64,000 bases of DNA from Maribellus sediminis (GCF_011799805.1 NZ_WXUB01000002.1:1054001-1118000), one strand, 5' to 3'; shown: positions 17,193-25,948, counted from the first letter of the stretch. Numbers and translations: made by a program. The notes: generated from the sequence alone by a model not told the origin.

Positions 17193-18314
17193 ATGAAGAA
17201 AGTACTATTCATCGACCGCGACGGAACACTGAATCACGAAACGGAAGACGAACAAATCGATGCCTTTGAAAAGCTGGAGTTTTTGCCCGGTGTATTCCGG
17301 AATATGTACAACATCCGGAAAAACCTGGATTATGAACTGGTGATGGTAACCAACCAGGATGGATTGGGAACCGATTCGTTTCCGGAAGATACTTTCTGGC
17401 CGGTGCATAATTTCATTCTGAAAGCTTTTGAGAACGAAGGTGTTACTTTCGATGATATTTGTATCGATCGTCATTTTCCGCACGACAATTCAAGTACCCG
17501 CAAGCCTGCTACGGGAATGCTGACAAAATACCTGGAAGGCGACTACGACCTGGCCAACAGCTACGTCATCGGTGACCGTCTTACTGATATTCAACTGGCG
17601 AAAAACCTGGGCGCCAAAGGTATTCTCATCAATAACGGAGATTTGGCGGATGAACTTAAAACTCTTGATCTGGAAGCTACGTGCGCGCTAATCTCAGATG
17701 ACTGGGATGATATTTATGCACGCATTGCTGCGCCCGACAGAACTGCCAAAGTTCAGCGCGATACAAAAGAGACTAAAATCAGCGTGGAGCTAAATTTGGA
17801 TGGATCGGGAGTTTGCGACATTTCCACAGGACTCGGCTTTTTCGATCACATGCTACACCAGATTGGTCGTCACTCGGGTGTTGATGTCACGATAAAAGTA
17901 GAAGGCGACCTGGAAGTGGATGAACACCACACGATTGAAGATACAGGTCTGGCACTTGGCGAAGCGTTCAAAATCGCTGTTGGGAATAAACTGGGTATGG
18001 AACGCTACGGATTTTGCCTTCCGATGGACGATTGTCTGGCATTGGCTGCCATCGATTTTGGTGGCCGTCCGTGGCTGGTTTGGGAAGCTGATTTTAAGCG
18101 TGAAAAAGTTGGAGACATGCCTACCGAAATGTTTATGCACTTCTTTAAATCATTTTCCGACGCAGCGCTGTGCAACCTGAATATTAAAGCTGAAGGCACC
18201 AACGAACACCATAAAATAGAAGCCATTTTCAAAGCAGTGGCCAAGGCAATAAAATTTGCCATTCGGCGCGATGTTTTTAATTTCGAACTGCCTTCAACAA
18301 AAGGAAAACTTTAA
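17193..18314 (+). CDS. hisB: Bifunctional histidinol-phosphatase / imidazoleglycerol-phosphate dehydratase
   Basis: A 373-residue two-domain protein. The N-terminal HAD-type phosphatase (about residues 1-165) has the catalytic [11 protein letters not shown] at residues 5-15 and [17 protein letters not shown] near 126. The C-terminal dehydratase (about 185-373) has [34 protein letters not shown] and [16 protein letters not shown], whose histidines bind manganese. The fusion, also found in enterobacteria, performs two non-consecutive steps of histidine synthesis. Confidence 0.97.
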   Translation: MKKVLFIDRDGTLNHETEDEQIDAFEKLEFLPGVFRNMYNIRKNLDYELVMVTNQDGLGTDSFPEDTFWPVHNFILKAFENEGVTFDDICIDRHFPHDNSSTRKPATGMLTKYLEGDYDLANSYVIGDRLTDIQLAKNLGAKGILINNGDLADELKTLDLEATCALISDDWDDIYARIAAPDRTAKVQRDTKETKISVELNLDGSGVCDISTGLGFFDHMLHQIGRHSGVDVTIKVEGDLEVDEHHTIEDTGLALGEAFKIAVGNKLGMERYGFCLPMDDCLALAAIDFGGRPWLVWEADFKREKVGDMPTEMFMHFFKSFSDAALCNLNIKAEGTNEHHKIEAIFKAVAKAIKFAIRRDVFNFELPSTKGKL

Positions 18315-18332
18315 TAACCGATCATTTATCGA

Positions 18333-19217
18333 ATGAAAACAATAAAACCACTTCGCGAGAAGAAAAATACAGCCATGCTGCTGATCCACTGTCCCGACCG
18401 GCAGGGGATTCTGGCCACGGTAACTGAATTTTTGAATAAAAATCGTGGCAATATTCTTTACCTCGACCAGCATGTCGACCGTCAGGAAAAGATTTTTTAC
18501 ATGCGGGTTGAATGGGAATTGGAGAACTTTGCAATTCCTTCAGATAAAATCGGCGAGTATTTCGATACGCTCATCGGCACACCGCTGCAAATGAACTGGA
18601 AGATCTATTTTTCGGATTCTGTGCCGCGAATGGCGCTGTTTGTTTCGAAAATGCCGCATTGTTTGTTCGACATTCTGGCACGTTACACCGCCGGCGAGTG
18701 GGATGTGGAAATTCCGTTGATAATTAGTAACCACGAAAAACTGCAACCCGTGGCAGAACGCTTTGGAATCGACTTTTACCATTTCCCGATTAACAAAGAA
18801 AACAAGGAAGAACAGGAGGCAGCCGAAATACGGCTATTGAAAGAGAAAAATATCGATTTCATGGTGCTGGCCCGTTACATGCAGATTCTTTCTGCCGACT
18901 TCGTAAAGCAGTTTCCGAATAAGATCATCAACATTCATCATTCGTTTCTTCCGGCGTTTGCAGGAGCCAAACCTTATCATGCAGCACACGAACGCGGTGT
19001 GAAAATTATCGGAGCTACCAGCCATTACGTTACCAGCGATCTGGATGCCGGCCCGATAATAGAACAGGATGTGACGCGTTGCAGCCATGTAGATACTATC
19101 GAAAAATTGATTAGAAAGGGTCGCGACCTTGAAAAAATTGTACTTTCGCAGGCAGTGTACAAACACCTTCAACGAAAAGTATTGGTGTACAACAACCGAA
19201 CGGTTGTATTTAACTGA
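18333..19217 (+). CDS. purU: Formyltetrahydrofolate deformylase
   Basis: A 294-residue PurU: an N-terminal ACT domain (LLIHCPDRQGILATVTEFL, about residues 16-34) followed by a formyltransferase-like catalytic domain with VLARYMQILSADF near 177, NIHHSFLPAFAGAKPYHAA near 202 and DLDAGPIIEQDV near 236. It releases formate from 10-formyl-tetrahydrofolate for the one-carbon pool. It sits inside the his operon. Histidine synthesis releases AICAR, whose recycling needs 10-formyl-tetrahydrofolate, so a metabolic link is plausible but unproven. Confidence 0.95.
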   Translation: MKTIKPLREKKNTAMLLIHCPDRQGILATVTEFLNKNRGNILYLDQHVDRQEKIFYMRVEWELENFAIPSDKIGEYFDTLIGTPLQMNWKIYFSDSVPRMALFVSKMPHCLFDILARYTAGEWDVEIPLIISNHEKLQPVAERFGIDFYHFPINKENKEEQEAAEIRLLKEKNIDFMVLARYMQILSADFVKQFPNKIINIHHSFLPAFAGAKPYHAAHERGVKIIGATSHYVTSDLDAGPIIEQDVTRCSHVDTIEKLIRKGRDLEKIVLSQAVYKHLQRKVLVYNNRTVVFN

Positions 19218-19279
19218 TTATAAAGAATTATATAGACAATGACACCAGCATACAGGAGTCGTCAATAAAAAAACATAAC

Positions 19280-19828
19280 ATGAACAAACTTCTCGTAGTA
19301 ATCCTTTTAACCCTCATCGCCATGTCAAGTTTTGCTCAAATTTCAAAAATTCCACAAAAAGAAATACCCGAAGATTACGGATATATTGTAAAAATTGGTC
19401 AACAGTTGCCTGACATTTCAATGGAACTAACCGACGGCACCAAAATTACTACTGCCGACCTGAAAGGTAAAGTAGTAATGTTGCAGTTTACGGCCAGCTG
19501 GTGTTCGGTTTGTCGCAAGGAAATGCCGCACATTGAATCACAAATCTGGCAAAAACACAAAGACAATAAAGATTTTGCGCTGATTGGTGTAGACATGGAC
19601 GAGCCGCTCGATAAAGTGAAAAAATTTAAAGAGGATATAAAAGTAACTTACCCGCTGGCTCTTGATCCGGGTGCTAATATATTTTACACCTTTGCAGCCA
19701 AGGGTGCCGGAGTAACTCGAAATGTTATAGTTGATAAAACAGGCAAGATCGTTTACATGACCCGTCTTTATAAAGAGGATGAGTTCAAGGAAATGGTGGA
19801 TGTAATTGATTATTTACTTGCGAACTAA
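19280..19828 (+). CDS. TlpA-like periplasmic thioredoxin
   Basis: A 182-residue protein with a cleavable signal peptide (ends near SSFA) and a thioredoxin-fold domain of the AhpC/TSA-TlpA type. The active site is WCSVC, preceded by VMLQFTAS, at about residues 67-79; the cis-proline region and the last strand follow (GVTRNVIVDKTGKIVY). It probably reduces or exchanges disulfides in the periplasm. Its position between purU and hisH has no obvious logic. The CcsBA heme-attachment machine at 31950 needs reduced CxxCH cysteines, but a link is speculative. Confidence 0.88.
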   Translation: MNKLLVVILLTLIAMSSFAQISKIPQKEIPEDYGYIVKIGQQLPDISMELTDGTKITTADLKGKVVMLQFTASWCSVCRKEMPHIESQIWQKHKDNKDFALIGVDMDEPLDKVKKFKEDIKVTYPLALDPGANIFYTFAAKGAGVTRNVIVDKTGKIVYMTRLYKEDEFKEMVDVIDYLLAN

Positions 19829-19849
19829 TTACTGGATATTCGATATTGA

Positions 19850-19937
19850 ATACAGGATCCTGTATTTGCAAACTCTGAACCTGCCCGAATGAAATCGTTC
19901 AGGCGGGCTCTGAACACTAAACTCTAAACGTTAAACT
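19850..19937. repeat. Palindrome, hairpin and degenerate short repeats before hisH
   Basis: ATACAGGATCCTGTAT (19850-19865) is a perfect 16-base palindrome. It is followed by a hairpin with GCCCG and CGGGC outer arms and TGAA and TTCA inner arms. Then comes a degenerate repetition of the type CTCTGAAC, ACTAAA, CTCTAAA, CGTTAAA up to the hisH start. It interrupts the otherwise tight his gene order and looks like a decayed small repeat element. Confidence 0.4.
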
Positions 19938-19943
19938 ACAGCG

Positions 19944-20543
19944 ATGAATATCGTCATTATAAAATATAACGCAGGAAATATTGAATCGGTGAACAATGCG
20001 TTGAACCGTCTGGGTGTAAATGCAGAAATAACTGCCGATCACGACAAAATCAGAGCCGCAGACAAGGTAATTTTCCCCGGCGTAGGCGAAGCCAGCACAA
20101 CCATGGCCTATTTACGCAAAAACAAGCTCGACGAGCTTATTGTTTCTTTAAAACAGCCGGTGCTTGGTATTTGTCTGGGTCTGCAACTAATGTGCTCGCA
20201 TTCCGAAGAAAACGACACGGAGTGCCTTGGGATTTTCGATGAAAAGGTTAAACGCTTTATCCCAAATCCGGGAGAAGAGTTTATCACAAAAGTTCCGCAC
20301 ATGGGTTGGAACGCTATTACTGATTTAAAAAGTGATATTTTCGAAGGTATTTCTGAAAGTGAGTACGTTTATTTTGTGCATTCGTATTATGCCGAAAAAA
20401 GCGAGCACACCATCGCAACCTGTAATTACATCAATCCTTTTAGTGCTGCATTGCACAAGGATAACTTTTACGCCACACAATTTCACCCCGAAAAAAGCGG
20501 AACCATTGGGGCAAGAATTCTGGACAATTTTTTGAAAATTTAG
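19944..20543 (+). CDS. hisH: Imidazole glycerol phosphate synthase, glutaminase subunit
   Basis: A 199-residue class I glutamine amidotransferase that supplies ammonia to HisF. It shows the nucleophile motif VLGICLGLQLMCSHSEE (Cys near residue 77), the PHMGWN motif near 117, and the His-Glu pair in TQFHPEKSG near 182. The length is normal. HisF, its obligate partner, and HisA are not in this window and must be encoded elsewhere. The argB start follows 15 bases after the stop. Confidence 0.96.
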   Translation: MNIVIIKYNAGNIESVNNALNRLGVNAEITADHDKIRAADKVIFPGVGEASTTMAYLRKNKLDELIVSLKQPVLGICLGLQLMCSHSEENDTECLGIFDEKVKRFIPNPGEEFITKVPHMGWNAITDLKSDIFEGISESEYVYFVHSYYAEKSEHTIATCNYINPFSAALHKDNFYATQFHPEKSGTIGARILDNFLKI

Positions 20544-20557
20544 TCGTAAATTGAAGT

Positions 20558-21325
20558 ATGGATAGACTCACGGTAATAAAAGTAGGCGGCAAAGTCGTTG
20601 AAGAAGACGGATCGCTGAACGCCTTACTCGATCAATTCAAAAAAATCTCAGGAAACAAGTTACTGGTTCACGGAGGTGGACGAACAGCTACATTGATTGC
20701 TGAAAACCTGGGTATCGAAACTCAAATGGTTGAAGGACGGAGAATTACCAGCGCCGAAATGCTGGAAGTGGTTACAATGGTTTATGGCGGATTGGTGAAT
20801 AAAAAAATTGTAGCCGGGTTGCAGGCCCGCGGAATGAATGCAATTGGATTAACCGGTGCCGATTTCAACTTGATTGAAGCCCACAAACGCCCTGTAAAAG
20901 ATATTGACTATGGTTTTGTTGGCGATGTGGACGACGTGAATGTTTCTGAATTACGTCTGCTCATCAACGAAAATGTAGTTCCGGTGGTTGCACCACTTAC
21001 CCACGATGGCAAAGGCCAGCTTTTAAATACCAATGCCGATACCATTGCTTCAGAACTGGCCACTGAACTGGCTAATTACTTTAATGTATACCTCTTTTAT
21101 TGTTTCGAGAAAAAAGGAGTTCTAAAAAATCCTGCCGACGAACAAAGCATTATTTATGAATTGTCTGCCCAGCAGTTCAGAGAATATGCAAATGAAGGTG
21201 TGATTAGTGAAGGTATGATCCCAAAATTGGACAATGGATTCAGAGCCAAACAAAAGGGAGTTAAAGAAGTTTTGATCACTAATGCAGAAAACATCAGCAC
21301 AGGCAGAGGTACACGACTGATTTAA
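20558..21325 (+). CDS. argB: Acetylglutamate kinase
   Basis: A 255-residue amino-acid kinase fold protein phosphorylating N-acetylglutamate (or the N-succinyl form, as in some Bacteroidota) for arginine synthesis. Landmarks are VIKVGGKVVEEDG at the start, LVHGGGRTATLIAENLG near 36, NTNADTIASELA near 164, and the C-terminal GMIPKLDNGFRAKQKGVKEVLI and STGRGTRL. It closes a mostly histidine gene cluster and no other arg gene is in the window. Other small amino-acid kinases are possible, but the motif set fits ArgB. Confidence 0.85.
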   Translation: MDRLTVIKVGGKVVEEDGSLNALLDQFKKISGNKLLVHGGGRTATLIAENLGIETQMVEGRRITSAEMLEVVTMVYGGLVNKKIVAGLQARGMNAIGLTGADFNLIEAHKRPVKDIDYGFVGDVDDVNVSELRLLINENVVPVVAPLTHDGKGQLLNTNADTIASELATELANYFNVYLFYCFEKKGVLKNPADEQSIIYELSAQQFREYANEGVISEGMIPKLDNGFRAKQKGVKEVLITNAENISTGRGTRLI

Positions 21326-21397
21326 TGCACATTACCAATCCCCCCTGTTTTTTAAAAGCACCGTTAAGAAACCAATATTTCTTTTCGTTTAATCTTG

Positions 21398-21419
21398 TTA
21401 CACACAGTGTAAAATTTTT
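21398..21419 (+). terminator. Weak dyad TTACAC-ACA-GTGTAA followed by T-rich DNA
   Basis: TTACAC (21398-21403) and GTGTAA (21407-21412) flank three bases and are followed by AATTTTT. It could be a weak terminator for argB or a protein-binding dyad before the Crp/Fnr gene. Apart from this I see nothing in 21326-21583. Confidence 0.35.
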
Positions 21420-21583
21420 CAAGAGCTTACTATTTCGGTCATTCGTTCGTTTCCAAAATAATGTTGATCATGTTTTTTGGTCTTAAAATAATTTATTAAG
21501 TTGAGCAACGAATTGATTAAGAACAGAACAGTTTAAAAGCGTTACATTACAGACATTAACTAATTAGACAACAACAGTTTACT

Positions 21584-22315
21584 ATGGCTAAAGTCATTAC
21601 CAGGGCATGTGATAATTGTAATAAGATTGACGAAGGATGTTGTAAATCGTGTATAGATACACATAAAGACAACATTTTTGCCCCGCTGACTATGGAAGAA
21701 ATTGAGTTCCTGGTAGACGAAAAAAAGCAAATTCACTATAATGTTGGGGAAACTATTATTAAGCAAAACACCGCCTCAACAACCGTAATTTGTATCCGCC
21801 AAGGATTGGCAAAGTTGTATGTAGAAAGTACAAATGGCAAAAACGTTATTGTAAGAATTGGTAAAAACGGTGATTTTATTACGGGTGGCGGGCTTTTTAA
21901 CGGAAGCGTACAACATTTCAGTATTGCCGCATTAACCGACGTTCAATGTTGCCTGATCGATTCCTCGAAGCTAACAAAACTCTTTGAACAGAACAGCGAT
22001 TTTGCCGTTCGATTGCTTCGTAACCACACCAAACAAAATAACTACCTGTTAAAAAAACTGGTCGACCATACACAGAAATATATGCCCGGCCGGGTAGCCG
22101 ATACTTTGCTGTATTTAAAGAAAGAAATTTTCAACGCTTCAAGCTTCGAAGTGCCACTTACGCGCCAGGAATTAGCCGAAATGTCGAACATGACAAAAGA
22201 AAGCTTTGTACGAATACTTCACCAGTTCAAAGAATCAAAAGCTATTGATGTTGAGGGAAATACGATTAATATTCTAGACGAAAGTTCATTAATTTCCATC
22301 AGCAAAAACGGATAA
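21584..22315 (+). CDS. Crp/Fnr-family regulator with N-terminal cysteine cluster
   Basis: A 243-residue transcription regulator. The N-terminus carries five cysteines (C9, C12, C19, C20, C23 in ACDNCNKIDEGCCKSC), an FNR-like position for an iron-sulfur cluster or another redox sensor. A cNMP-binding-like beta-roll follows (about residues 40-150), then a helix-turn-helix (PLTRQELAEMSNMTKESFVRI near 192-212). FNR-type proteins bind TTGAT-N4-ATCAA sites. Such a site with one mismatch starts one base after this gene's stop and precedes the cytochrome genes. Sensing of oxygen or redox state is a well-supported inference, not proven. Confidence 0.88.
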   Translation: MAKVITRACDNCNKIDEGCCKSCIDTHKDNIFAPLTMEEIEFLVDEKKQIHYNVGETIIKQNTASTTVICIRQGLAKLYVESTNGKNVIVRIGKNGDFITGGGLFNGSVQHFSIAALTDVQCCLIDSSKLTKLFEQNSDFAVRLLRNHTKQNNYLLKKLVDHTQKYMPGRVADTLLYLKKEIFNASSFEVPLTRQELAEMSNMTKESFVRILHQFKESKAIDVEGNTINILDESSLISISKNG

Positions 22316-22329
22316 TTGACATATATCAA
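22316..22329. promoter_or_regulatory. FNR-type operator before the multiheme locus
   Basis: TTGACATATATCAA matches the FNR consensus TTGAT-N4-ATCAA except for C at the fifth base. It lies 158 bases before the first multiheme gene (22487). It is probably the control point where the adjacent Crp/Fnr regulator acts on the cytochrome operon, with autoregulation unlikely because it lies downstream of the regulator gene. Confidence 0.65.
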
Positions 22330-22486
22330 CGCTGAGAATAATTAATATCAACCCCCACATTCTTTTATATCACTCTCTCCTCCCTATTTCATAAGCCTTA
22401 CACAGCTATTTTTACCTTTAAATTTAAAGTGTAGAAAAACTTAAAATTAAAGAATAACAAAGTTCAATTACCTAATCTATTATGTT

Positions 22487-23539
22487 ATGAAATACAAATC
22501 ATTCACAAAACTTTTATTACTGGGGTTTAGTTTCGTATTTATGCTTGCTTCATGTACCAAAGAAGGCCCTATGGGACCTGCTGGTGCTGATGGTGCTGAC
22601 GGAACCGACGGAACCGACGGTGTAGATGGAAATGTAACCTGTTTGGTATGTCACTCAGGAACCAACATGGAAGCTAAAAAAGCTCAGTTCTGGATGTCGG
22701 AACACAGCGTAGGTGCTATTGCTGTTGATTATGCAGGTGGACGTGCTTCTTGTGCTCCTTGCCACTCACATGAATTATTCGTTCAATACATGACTTTGGG
22801 TGAAGCCAATAATGTAACAAATCCAAGTGCATGGAAATGTAGTACCTGTCACGGAATCCATAAATCTTTTGAAGGACAGGATTATGCACTTCGCTCAAGT
22901 GATCCAATCAATCCAATATTCGACGGATCTTTAACAATGGATTTGAACGGAAACAGCAACTTATGTGCTGTATGTCACCAGTCAAGAAGAGCTGAACCTG
23001 GCTATGGTTTGGAAGAATTACCAGATTCATTTAAAATTACCAGCACTCACTATGGACCACACCACGGAGCTCAGGCTAACGTTGTTGCAGGTATGGGTTT
23101 TGCTGAAATTCCAGGATCTGTTGCTTATCCAGAACAAGGTAGCTCAAAACACTTAAACCAGGCTTCTTGTACAGGTTGCCACATGGCTGATTTTACTGAT
23201 GGCGAAGGTGGCCACTCTTTCATTCCTAGCGTTGCCGCTTGTAACGACTGTCATGGTACCGATTTGGATGACTACAATTATGGTGGTGTTCAAACAGAAG
23301 TAGAAGAAATGCTGATCGAACTTCGCGATGAGCTTATTGCTCTGGGAGTTGTTGAAGGAAACGATACCGATGGTTACCATCCACATGTAGGAACTTTCCC
23401 TACCGTTCAGGTTCAGGCTTTCTTTAACTGGGTAGGTTTGGAAGAAGATCGTAGTAAGGGTGTTCACAACCCAAAATACGTTAAGGCTCTTCTTCATAAC
23501 TCTATCGAGGCTCTCCAGGGAGAAACTGCAAGTCATTAA
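22487..23539 (+). CDS. Hexaheme c-type cytochrome lipoprotein with collagen-like stalk
   Basis: A 350-residue lipoprotein: signal peptide, lipobox cysteine at residue 23 (MLASCTKEG), then seven Gly-X-Y collagen-like triplets (residues 27-48), then a cytochrome domain. Six CxxCH heme sites are present: CLVCH (52-56), CAPCH, CSTCH, CAVCH, CTGCH and CNDCH. Many extra histidines may be the second axial ligands. The acidic residues after the lipidated cysteine and the flexible stalk suggest display at the outer membrane or cell surface. It is the first gene after the FNR-type site and is followed by a strong terminator. A role as a surface electron acceptor or donor is inference. Confidence 0.88.
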   Translation: MKYKSFTKLLLLGFSFVFMLASCTKEGPMGPAGADGADGTDGTDGVDGNVTCLVCHSGTNMEAKKAQFWMSEHSVGAIAVDYAGGRASCAPCHSHELFVQYMTLGEANNVTNPSAWKCSTCHGIHKSFEGQDYALRSSDPINPIFDGSLTMDLNGNSNLCAVCHQSRRAEPGYGLEELPDSFKITSTHYGPHHGAQANVVAGMGFAEIPGSVAYPEQGSSKHLNQASCTGCHMADFTDGEGGHSFIPSVAACNDCHGTDLDDYNYGGVQTEVEEMLIELRDELIALGVVEGNDTDGYHPHVGTFPTVQVQAFFNWVGLEEDRSKGVHNPKYVKALLHNSIEALQGETASH

Positions 23540-23556
23540 TCATTAGAAATACTGTG

Positions 23557-23586
23557 AAAAGACTTCTCTTGGGAAGTCTTTTTTTT
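23557..23586 (+). terminator. Terminator after the hexaheme lipoprotein
   Basis: AAAAGACTTC (23557-23566) pairs with GAAGTCTTTT (23573-23582), six-base loop, then more T. It is probably partial or read-through, since the next cytochrome gene starts only 18 bases later. Confidence 0.9.
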
Positions 23587-23603
23587 CACAAACATGAAAT
23601 AAT

Positions 23604-23981
23604 ATGAAAGCACTAAAAATTATATTTTCAATAGCTTTAATAGGCTTAATTTTTGGTGGATGTGCGTACAACTTTATTGTTGAAGAAGATATTATCGATC
23701 CGGGAGATCCTGATGCTCCAGAAGTATCGTTCTCATCACAGATCGTCCCCATTTTTTCTTCGAAATGTACATCGTGCCACTACACTGGGAACCAAATGCC
23801 TGATCTTACTCCTGACAATGCTTATAATTCGCTGAATTCGAGCCGTTATGTAAATACATCATCGCCAGAATCTAGTCTGATTTATACAAAGCCTAGCCCA
23901 ACCGGAAGCCATGTGCAATATTCAGAAGCTGAGGCTGCGTTGGTGCTGACCTGGATAACGCAAGGAGCTCAAAACAATTAA
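23604..23981 (+). CDS. Monoheme cytochrome c lipoprotein
   Basis: A 125-residue lipoprotein (lipobox cysteine in FGGCAYN, near residue 20). It has one heme site, CTSCH near residue 55, preceded by FSSQIVPIFSSK. A short C-terminal helix ends in LVLTWITQGAQ, the pattern of the small cytochrome c domain found in many Bacteroidota outer-membrane proteins, where the last helix packs on the heme. The sixth ligand is likely the methionine in NQMPDL. It probably passes electrons at the outer membrane beside the barrel protein that starts 10 bases downstream. Confidence 0.85.
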   Translation: MKALKIIFSIALIGLIFGGCAYNFIVEEDIIDPGDPDAPEVSFSSQIVPIFSSKCTSCHYTGNQMPDLTPDNAYNSLNSSRYVNTSSPESSLIYTKPSPTGSHVQYSEAEAALVLTWITQGAQNN

Positions 23982-23990
23982 AAACCTAAA

Positions 23991-24890
23991 TTGATGATGA
24001 TGAAAAAATATATATTGATTCTGCTTATTTTAGGAATTACGTTATCCAATTCGTTCGCGCAGGAAGAAGCACAACCGGTATACGCTTTTAACAGCGGTAT
24101 TCTGATTGATGCCCAGACTTCTTACATTCCTGATGCAAAAACCCTGGAGTTTGTAATTCAGCACAAATTCGGTTCAATCGAAAACGGTCGTTCCGATTTG
24201 TGGGGAATTTATGCTGCCGGATCGAACGTAAGGTTAGCTTTAAATTACGTTCCTGTTAAAAACCTGCAATTGGGAGCCGGTATCACTAAAAAGTTCATGT
24301 ACAGCGACTTTAACGCCAAGTATAAAATACTACAGCAAAAAACCAGTGGTATGCCTGTATCGCTTACCGTATTTGGTAATGTAGCTATCGATGGCAGAAA
24401 CGAAAGCGCTTTTGGAACAGGAAAAGTTGTACAGTCGAAAGGTGAAACTGCCCAATATGCGGTACAATTCAGCGACCGGCTTTCATACTTCTCTCAAGCC
24501 ATTGTAACCCGTAAATTTTGTGAAGCCTTTACCTTACAGGCAGGAGCAAGCTATACCCACTACAACATGGTAGGCTGGGACTACAACCACGATGTTGTTG
24601 GTTTGCATTTTGCCGGTAAAATTAAGTTCTCACCTCAGGGATCAATTATTTTCAACTACGATAAACCGTTGAAAATCGATGGAATTTCTGAATTGGATAA
24701 CTGGGATACACATGCTAAAGAAAACCTTTCGTTTGGTGTTGAATTCTTTACATTCACCCACGCTTTCCAGATTTATATGGGAACGGCACAGGGTATTCTT
24801 CCTCAAGACATGATGATGAACAACCAGAAAGACTGGACAAATAAAGGTTTAGCTTTTGGTTTTACCATCACACGTATTTGGATGTTCTAA
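23991..24890 (+). CDS. DUF5777-family outer-membrane beta-barrel protein
   Basis: A 299-residue protein with a signal peptide (ends near SFAQ) and alternating amphipathic strands through to a C-terminal aromatic residue (FGFTITRIWMF), the signature of an outer-membrane barrel. FGSIENGRSDLWGIYAAGSN near residue 59 is characteristic of DUF5777 proteins, which often neighbour cytochromes or electron-transfer lipoproteins. It lies 10 bases after the monoheme lipoprotein. In metal-reducing bacteria, porin-cytochrome complexes carry electrons across the outer membrane. A similar role here is my inference, with no sequence relation to MtrB claimed. Confidence 0.8.
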   Translation: MMMMKKYILILLILGITLSNSFAQEEAQPVYAFNSGILIDAQTSYIPDAKTLEFVIQHKFGSIENGRSDLWGIYAAGSNVRLALNYVPVKNLQLGAGITKKFMYSDFNAKYKILQQKTSGMPVSLTVFGNVAIDGRNESAFGTGKVVQSKGETAQYAVQFSDRLSYFSQAIVTRKFCEAFTLQAGASYTHYNMVGWDYNHDVVGLHFAGKIKFSPQGSIIFNYDKPLKIDGISELDNWDTHAKENLSFGVEFFTFTHAFQIYMGTAQGILPQDMMMNNQKDWTNKGLAFGFTITRIWMF

Positions 24891-24917
24891 AAAAACCAAT
24901 AACAATGATATAGAAAG

Positions 24918-24953
24918 ATGGTAATATCACGAATAGCGATATTACCATTTTTT
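24918..24953 (+). terminator. Terminator after the DUF5777 barrel gene
   Basis: ATGGTAATATC (24918-24928) pairs perfectly with GATATTACCAT (24938-24948), followed by TTTTTT. It separates the outer-membrane module (22487-24890) from the inner-membrane cytochromes that follow. Confidence 0.93.
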
Positions 24954-25007
24954 CATACAAATACAACTACAGAAGATTTTAGAGACTTTATTACATAGCA
25001 TTAACCC

Positions 25008-25946
25008 ATGAAATATTTCACTTTCTTACTATTATTGATACTTCTGAATTTATCTTTTGGTGCTTCGGGGCAGTATTACGATGATCCCAAAAATCACGAC
25101 TGTTTAAAGTGTCACTCACAACAAACTTATTCGTTTCATAACGATATGTTGGACTCCGAGCAAAAACGCCTTATGAACCCGTATTTAATTATCGATACGA
25201 TTCAACTGCGCAACGGTGTTCACCACAATTTTGATTGTACCGATTGCCATTCTTACGATTACACGACTTATCCGCACATTGCAACCTTAAAACTCGAGCC
25301 AATGGCAACTTGTCTCGATTGTCACGCAGGCGATGAATCGTTTGCAAAATACGAATTCGAAAAAATTGACGAGGAATTTCAAAAAAGCGTTCACTATAAA
25401 GATTATGGCGACAACTTCACTTGTGCAAAATGCCATAACCAACATTATTACTCACCTTCCGCTCGTAACAGCAGCAGTGTGGTAGAGATTGTTGAATACA
25501 GCAACAAGATGTGTTTGTCGTGCCACAACGACATGAAAAAATTCAGCCTGGTTTCGGGAGAAGCAAAACCAACTGTTGTTACCATTCACGACTGGTTACC
25601 AAACCAGGAACTGCACTTTCAGCACGTTCGTTGTATCGAATGTCACACTGCGGTTGAAGACGATTTAATGGTTTCACATAACGTTTTATCAAAAGAAAAT
25701 GCAGTGCGTCGTTGTGCCGAATGTCACTCGGCCAACTCCATGTTAAAAGCATCGTTATACAAATACCAGAACCTGCAGGAAAGAGCCGAAGACGGTACTG
25801 TACTGGGAATGCTTTCCAATGAAAATTATGTCATTGGTTCACATCAGATTCCGATTTTAAAAATTATCAGCCTTATTATCTTTTTTGGAACACTCGCAGG
25901 AATTGCGATTCACCTGACCTTCAGAATTATCATTAAAAAGAAATAA
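25008..25946 (+). CDS. Heptaheme cytochrome c with C-terminal membrane anchor
   Basis: A 312-residue protein with a signal peptide (ends near GASG), seven CxxCH sites (CLKCH at 32-36, then CTDCH, CLDCH, CAKCH, CLSCH, CIECH and CAECH), and one hydrophobic helix near the C-terminus (about residues 285-307) followed by IIKKK. The heme domain therefore faces the periplasm, tethered to the inner membrane. Histidines between motifs (for example HHNFDCTDCH) suggest bis-His hemes. The next gene, two bases downstream, encodes a b-type cytochrome, so the pair probably forms a quinol-oxidising or quinone-reducing membrane complex. I recognise no named family beyond cytochrome c3-like packing. Confidence 0.88.
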   Translation: MKYFTFLLLLILLNLSFGASGQYYDDPKNHDCLKCHSQQTYSFHNDMLDSEQKRLMNPYLIIDTIQLRNGVHHNFDCTDCHSYDYTTYPHIATLKLEPMATCLDCHAGDESFAKYEFEKIDEEFQKSVHYKDYGDNFTCAKCHNQHYYSPSARNSSSVVEIVEYSNKMCLSCHNDMKKFSLVSGEAKPTVVTIHDWLPNQELHFQHVRCIECHTAVEDDLMVSHNVLSKENAVRRCAECHSANSMLKASLYKYQNLQERAEDGTVLGMLSNENYVIGSHQIPILKIISLIIFFGTLAGIAIHLTFRIIIKKK

Positions 25947-25948
25947 CA

